Of a stretch of DNA of 64,000 nucleotides, positions 58,530 to 64,000 are shown piece by piece. The notes below the pieces were generated by a model. The model was not told the DNA's origin. It made no database searches and saw nothing but the letters and a program-made list of their open reading frames with translations. Numbering within the stretch: the first letter of the stretch is position 1; every line of letters starts with the position of its first letter. Made by a program: the position numbers and the translations under genes. The stretch is from Cunninghamia lanceolata (Eukaryota; Streptophyta; Pinopsida; Cupressales; Cupressaceae). The stretch covers positions 6,962,501 to 7,026,500 of the forward strand of contig BSBN01000233.1 of the NCBI GenBank assembly GCA_027924645.1, written 5' to 3'.

Positions 58530-59739
58530 TGTAGACACTGAAAATTGGACTGCTCTACAAAACTAATTTCCGTACCTCTACACTAATCCACTCTCCCAAT
58601 CTGCATATCCTCAGTGATCAATTAATTCACCTAATTGATTCATTTAACCTTACAACCCTATCCTATCAATTAAATGAATATTCCTAATATTCAATTGATG
58701 ATTTATCCATTTCCCTAATCCTTGTTAATTAGATAAATCCTATTTATCTGATTAACCTAGACTTAAGTTAATTAAGAAAAAACTTAATTAACCTTGTCTC
58801 CCACTCATCCACTAAACTAAATTTAAAATTCAGATGTCTCCCACTCACCTCCACTTGCTGAATTTTTAATTCAATTGTCATAACCCATTGTCCCCCACTC
58901 TAAATTTTTAATTCAATTGTCATAACACATTGTCCCCCACTCTGAATTTTTAATTCAAATGTCATAACCCATTGTCCCCCAATCTGAATTTTTAATTCAT
59001 CCATTATGAATTAAAGATTCACAAATAATGAGGGCCATTGATCTCATCATTGGATCCTCACCCTCCATTCTATTTTCAGAAATTCTATAAATAGAACCCT
59101 CTCCTAAGCCATTAGAGAGGAACTTCATTTGCACCATCACTATACCCAAATTCCTCTAGGAAATCATTCTAGCCATTCTCATATCATCCTCCATCATCAG
59201 TGTGTTGAAGCTCATCTTCAATCACACCAAGTATCATAGCCATTTCTCCTTGTCATCTTGAGGAATCGAATCAAGAAAGCAATCTCCCTGAGGGCCCATC
59301 TTCATCATTCAAGATCAAGAAAGAATAGGTGACCAATGGAAGCCGTAGGGTAACAAGGTTTTAAGTTTCATGCTTTCATTTATCTATTCTTGTTATTCAC
59401 ATATTTCATTCTTGTTTGGGTTAATTCATCTTAATTGATCAATCTGATTTTCCCATTCACATTCAGAACTCTGTCAAAATCAGTCCACAATCTCCTAATT
59501 CTATCAAACCTCTGCCAAAATCTTGTCTCAACCCCATCCGATCCATCATCTAATCTCATCTACATTTTGTTGTGAGCACTTGAGCAAATCCACATCTACA
59601 CTCTAATCAGGGAAACATCTGAGGAGCTCTACTGGGTGCAAGCTCCTTCCCACATGGATTTGTGAGGTCTTCATGAAGGTATAATCATGTTATTATGCAT
59701 TAGATTAGTTATTATCTTCATTAGATTTCATTGATCACA
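58530..59739 (+). repeat. Y LTR c: complete Tat-family LTR (1210 bp), shared between two bodies
   Basis: It runs TGTAGACACTG...TTGATCACA. It is preceded by a PPT, like a 3' LTR, and followed by a PBS, like a 5' LTR. It carries the 42-bp tandem repeats at about 58855-58990 and a TATA box at 59086. Confidence 0.85.
59086..59094 (+). promoter_or_regulatory. TATA box of LTR c
   Basis: TATAAATAG followed by AACCCTCTCC. LTR a breaks at exactly this point. Confidence 0.72.
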
Positions 59740-59742
59740 TTT

Positions 59743-59757
59743 TGGCGCCCACCGTAG
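59743..59757 (+). other. Primer-binding site of Y2
   Basis: TGGCGCCCACCGTAG starts three bases after the LTR end (CACA, then TTT). This is the common Tat-type PBS sequence. Confidence 0.82.
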
Positions 59758-62091
59758 TATTCTTGAATCTGATCGTCATTTTTTGAAGGTTTTATTGTCA
59801 GAATCTTCATTTTCTAACCCTCTTTGTGGCAAGTTTTGCAAGTTTTGGTGAGGAAGTGTTGCAAGTTGCATCCTACGCAAAAATGGACATCATGTTCGCG
59901 CTCAGGACGTCGATCCCATCAATTTTGACTATAAACTTTGATATATTTTTTGAAAAATTTTTAGGGCCATAGGCCATACCATACGAATCCGTACTGTACG
60001 GGTCCGTACAGTACAGAACCCGTGGCCCTTAGTACACTGATCCTTCATTTACTGTGTTGCAGGGATTTTTTCCTTGTTTGCAGGTTTTATGTGTTGCATT
60101 GCAAGTTTTCAAGGTTTTTTCTACTGGTTTAACGCCACTGGCTGCTTATCCACCCCCTATTAAAACCCTAACCACTGCTTCAACCACCCACAGAACCCCC
60201 CGTCACCTCCAGCTCTCCCGCAGCACCCACCATCTACCATCTGTTGCCACCACCATTTCTCTGCAGCCTCTGGTCGACACCCCTCCACCTCCCAGTCGAC
60301 ACCCTATCCACCACCATCTCCGGGCCCACCACCTCTCCACGCAACTCCTGTGCAGCCCCTGCCTCTGCCTTCTCGCACACTAACCCCCGTCGCCAACACT
60401 TCCATCCTCCCCCGCCTCCTGGTGAACATCTTCCCTCACCGCCTCACCCAAACTCCCTCCACCGCTCAATCTCCCAGTGCCACCACCCCTACGTGTGCCC
60501 TAACCTTGCCACCACCTCTGCACATACAAACCTCCGTTCGCCACTGCCCTAACAACCCCGCGAAAACCCTAATGCCAAACCCATTCAATCGGCCTTTTAA
60601 GCCCCCAAGTCATTTTTTTTTTCCCTCATTAAACCCCTGGTCATATGGATGACCAGGGGTGGGCTTAACTTTAACTGTCAGACATACCCTTAACTGCTGC
60701 CATAAAAAACACACATGTGATCACATTTGCATAATAGCAAGCGGTCAAGCCAAACAGTCAAACCAACCTCTAGTGCCTCCTACATGCCGAAATCGACTAT
60801 TTTTTTCTTTTTCTCATAACTTGGCCATACAGAGGCAAATTTTTGCAAACAAGGACTCATCAGAAAGAGCACTCCAAGCACGTCACAGTTGTGAGGTTTT
60901 TATCAGGTGACGGTACCTTTTTCCTACCTTTTTTATCAATCGAAGTCAAACTTCATTGCAAACTTCAAATTGTCATATCTTTTGCAATTTTGATTGAATT
61001 TTGACGAATTTTTTTTTCAAATTGCATAGAATCTCCTAATGAATCTGTTTATGTAATCTATTTTCTTGTATCAATTCTTCTTTCATCAAATTTTATCAGA
61101 TTATCAATTCTCGCATAACAATCTTTTTGGCTAGTCTACTTGCTCTATTTTTGGTTTCGTGACTTGCAGGTGATCATTCGAGACTAGACAAATGTCAAGA
61201 GCATCAAACACATCAATTTGGACAGCAATTTAATCAGGTGCATCCATTTTTATCCTTTATCTCTTAATCATTGCTTGCAAACACACTTTGGTTTGGGTAT
61301 AAAACGAACATTGTTTGATAATCACACATTGAAATTGGGCGTAAAATCAACCAGTGTCTTCAATCACACTTTGAAATTGGGCTAAAAAGAATCATTGTTT
61401 GATGTGTTTTTCAGCACATTTCAATTTCTAAGGGGCAATTAATCAACTGTGAGTGTGAATCAAGTGGGTGTGTGTATGCTCTCTCCTCGCACCGCAAGGT
61501 GATCTTGGAGATCAAAAACACCTCACTTGATTCACTTTTGTCAATCCCTATCCTAGGAGGCCTGCTAGGGGATTTCATCACCCCTAGGGATGACCTCATT
61601 CGAGGCTAAATCGAAAGACACCCTCTTTGAAATTAGAATCCTGTCACTCTTGGCTAAGCCCCAAAGAACTTTCTACCTTTGGGAAGTGAAGGTGAAGGGT
61701 GGGTTATCCCCTTCTCCCGGCTGTGTGGCAAGATTTTGTTTTCAAATTCCCAGTCAACCTCATCAAAACATTGACCAAACCTAACTGGCCATACCTTACA
61801 TCAAACTAGGCATTTAAGGCATGTTGATTTGCTTTGCAAGTGTGCTTGTTTAATCATTATCATATTCTTCCAATTCAAAATTCAAGGTTACTTGTGTCTT
61901 GTGTGAGTGCTTCTTGTTTATACATGTGATCATTTGCTAAATATTGCCAAAATCAAGTTAAACACCAAACACATAAGACAAGTCATTCAACTCATTCTTC
62001 CAAGTACACGTGTCTTGACTTGTGACACATTTGCACTCTGGTCTGACGCATTTGTTTTTGTACATCCAAACTAGTAAGCTTTTCCAGCCTT
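59758..62091 (+). other. Leader of Y2
   Basis: About 2.3 kb between PBS and ORF. It includes a palindromic hairpin (59963-60029), a C-rich island (60130-60600) that is far more GC-rich than its surroundings, and an AT-rich second half with three GG(G)C(G)TAAAA-type repeats near 61290-61390. The overlapping open frames of the C-rich island are Pro/His/Ser-rich in every frame and not convincing as genes. Confidence 0.6.
59963..60029 (+). other. Palindromic hairpin in the Y2 leader
   Basis: The inner perfect palindrome has arms GTACTGTACGG (59991-60001) and CCGTACAGTAC (60004-60014) around GT. The outer arms AGGGCCA (59963-59969) and TGGCCCT (60023-60029) also pair. It lies about 220 nt after the PBS. 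Confidence 0.75.
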
Positions 62092-63701
62092 ATGTCAATG
62101 GCAAACAAATTAGACTATCTTGATCAAAAACTTCAATCTTTGATAATGCAAGTAAACTTAGGTCCCTCACCCCAAGAGTGTATAGCAATTCTTCAACAAA
62201 TCCAAGTCTTAAAACAAGAATTGACAAGCTTGCAAGCTGAACGGACTAGTACTAGCTATGCCTTGTCCCAAAACCATACCTTCTTTTCCCGTCTTGATGA
62301 TACTATTGACAAGGCAACCACCACTTCAAGAGGGAAATCATATATCACCCCGTCTACTAGTCCTCCTTCACCATATTCTAAGACACTTATTCCAAAACAT
62401 ACCAGTTCTACACCAAGACCGACCTCAAGTTCCCCACCATCTAAACCGACAAACAAAACATTCTCAGATATTTTTGGGAAAGTTATGCAACATATGAAAA
62501 GCTATGGAGAATTCCAAAATCCACTCATCCATCACCTCATCCATGTACTCCTACACCTACGAAGGATGTGCTCCAAGGACTACTAGCTGAGAGTCAACCA
62601 TGTCCCCAAAGTCTGGTCCTTGACCTTACCAAAGATTCTTCCCATGACTTGTCAAATCCTACAACCCCTTCATGTCATCCGCAACCCCTTGAGCTTCTCA
62701 ATGAGCCTTCTACCATGCACCAGAGTCAAGGTCCGTCACACCCTCAAGTTGTTGACCACGAGCCCACCCAAGAACCCTCCACTTCCATTCAAGCAACACA
62801 AGAGGTATGTCAAGAGTTTAATCCTAAGCATGTGGAAACATTAATCCCTAGTTCAACTCAAGATCAAATCACTTTTATGCAACCCATCCATAATATGTAT
62901 CTTTTCCATGATCAAGATGATAGCCATAATGATGAATCTATCCCTGAGCCAATTGATCCTATTCATACCCCTACAACTATCCATGAACAAGACACCCAAG
63001 ACCTACATGCTTTATCCAATGCAAGTCTTGTTGACCTACTTCAGCATTCACCCCGTTTCATGGCCTTCCTTCAAAGCAAAGATATCTCTTCCTCTAGCCA
63101 TGATCCCACAACATCCACTTGTCATGATGAGACACTTGTCCCCCAAGTAAGCATTAAAGATCAAACAAATAACTTGGATCTTAGTGAACACAATGCTAAT
63201 CATGATCCTAATGATTCTCCTTCACCATCCATTATTGACCATGCTACAAAGCCTCCACCATATATCCTTGGTCTTACTACCTTCATGCATGAATGTTCTT
63301 TCTTAGAACACCAGCAACCACTATCCACTATCTTGCCTTCTCCATCCAATAAAGAACTTGTGTCTAGTGTTCCACCTACACATAATCCCGCTGTCCACCG
63401 TATACTCTAGCGTATGAACTATCATGGTAAAGGCTTAGGCCTTCATGAACAAGGTATTTTGGAACCTATCCATGTCAACGTTCCTCCACCTTCATACAGC
63501 CTTGGATACATACCCCAAGGTGCACAAACTCAAGATGTTGGTACTTCCTCCATTCCTCCTAAGTCTACCACTTTCCATCACAAACCCTATCATATCCCTA
63601 AAACATATGTCGCCATTCCACCACCATCATCCTATAAATGTTGAAAGCATGTGTTCATACAACTTCCACCATCCACTTTACCTCCACTCCTTCCAACTTC
63701 C
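62092..63701 (+). pseudogene. Y2 ORF: coiled-coil N-terminus, Pro/Ser-rich middle, G-patch, no enzyme domains
   Basis: The ORF starts at ATG 62092 (MSMANKLDYLDQKLQSLIMQ). The first 60 residues are heptad-like and Leu/Gln-rich, probably a coiled coil. A Ser/Thr/Pro-rich linker follows, then a frame change near 62560, an acidic/His-rich middle (62568-63400), a stop at 63408 and a G-patch (63411-63470). A Pro-rich tail (KPYHIPKTYVAIPPP) is cut at 63701 by C5. No capsid, zinc knuckle, D(T/S)G protease site, RT or integrase was found. It appears to be a non-autonomous Tat derivative that kept the G-patch. Y1 holds the further C-terminus. Confidence 0.68.
63411..63470 (+). other. G-patch domain in Y2
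   Basis: MNYHGKGLGLHEQGI fits the G-patch pattern and aligns with the modules of H and T. Confidence 0.78.
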
Positions 63702-64000
63702 TATTGGATCTAGGGCATACAACTGAGAGGGGGGGTGAATCAGTTGTATACAAACTTCTTCTATTTCAAACACTTGATTCGTCTTGTTAGTTAACAACAT
63801 ATCAATTAATCATCCATGAAAGTAAAATGCACAAACACAAGAGCAGATAATCATCAACACAATGAACACCAAGATTTTGATGTGGAAAACCCAGTTAAGG
63901 GAAAAACCATGGGGTGATTAACCCAAGGATTATTCTCTGTTAAAAGAATAAGAAAAAGAATGGCACTTGCCAATTAGGGCTCACTGCCCGAGCACACTGC
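63702..64000 (-). repeat. C5: 3' LTR end of a C4-related copia element
   Basis: On the plus strand it starts TATTGGATCTAGGGC, the reverse complement of the C4 LTR end with one change, and matches C4 49230-49531 with scattered differences to the window edge. Since a minus-strand element ends at its left, this is a 3' LTR and the element extends to the right. It interrupts the Y2 ORF. Confidence 0.88.

Noticed and set aside
60054..60652. Three overlapping Pro/His/Ser-rich open frames in the Y2 leader
   Set aside because: Low-complexity C-rich DNA lacks stops in all frames. No single frame is favoured. Kept only as a compositional observation.

Overview
This window looks like intergenic DNA from a large, repeat-rich seed-plant genome. 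A gymnosperm such as a conifer is my best guess, but that is inference. I found no host gene, rRNA, tRNA or bacterial feature. Nearly every base can be assigned to LTR retrotransposons inserted into one another: Ty1/copia (Tork/Tnt1-like and SIRE-like) and Ty3/gypsy (Tat-type with a second, plant-specific RNase H, and one chromovirus-like). I use local names for the elements. Most coding regions are broken by stops and frameshifts. Many stops are TAG at conserved glutamine positions, as expected from decay of methylated cytosine.

Left half (1-31758). The oldest layer is C3, a SIRE-like copia on the minus strand. C1, a Tnt1-like copia on the plus strand, lies inside C3's 3' LTR. Two blocks lie inside the integrase of C1: (a) a minus-strand chimera ending at 4501, made of a Tat pol fragment (Z) fused to a foreign LTR plus primer-binding site (X); (b) H, 4560-24878, a minus-strand non-autonomous element that encodes a retropepsin-like region and a G-patch but no reverse transcriptase. 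H is in turn split by T, 9735-22647, a plus-strand Tat element with two LTRs, PBS, PPT and exact 5-bp target duplications (ATGCC). H's own target duplication (AAGAT/AAGAC) interrupts a reading frame of C1 that reads through once H is removed.

Right half (31759-64000). C2, a Tnt1-like copia on the minus strand, interrupts C3's protease region. C2 is split by P, 35679-41125, an insertion with near-matching target duplications (CTACA/CTACG). P has no recognisable LTR and carries a decayed ORF of about 1,000 codons that I cannot assign to any family. C2 gag is also split by D, a chromovirus-like Ty3/gypsy element. D's integrase is cut by Y, a tandem of Tat-family LTR blocks: LTR a (broken at its TATA box), LTR b, and LTR c, which has a PPT on its left and a PBS on its right. 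Y holds C4, 48240-55357, the youngest and most complete element: a SIRE-like copia with LTRs about 98% identical, exact CTACT duplications, one in-frame stop between gag and pol, and an otherwise open 3.2-kb pol frame. At the right edge, C5 is a minus-strand relative of C4.

The main items for follow-up are: the unknown protein of P; G-patch modules kept in three different elements, including two without reverse transcriptase; an inversion that flips the end of H's 5' LTR together with its PBS; a hairpin shared next to the PPT of two Tat families; and a strong palindromic hairpin in the leader of Y.
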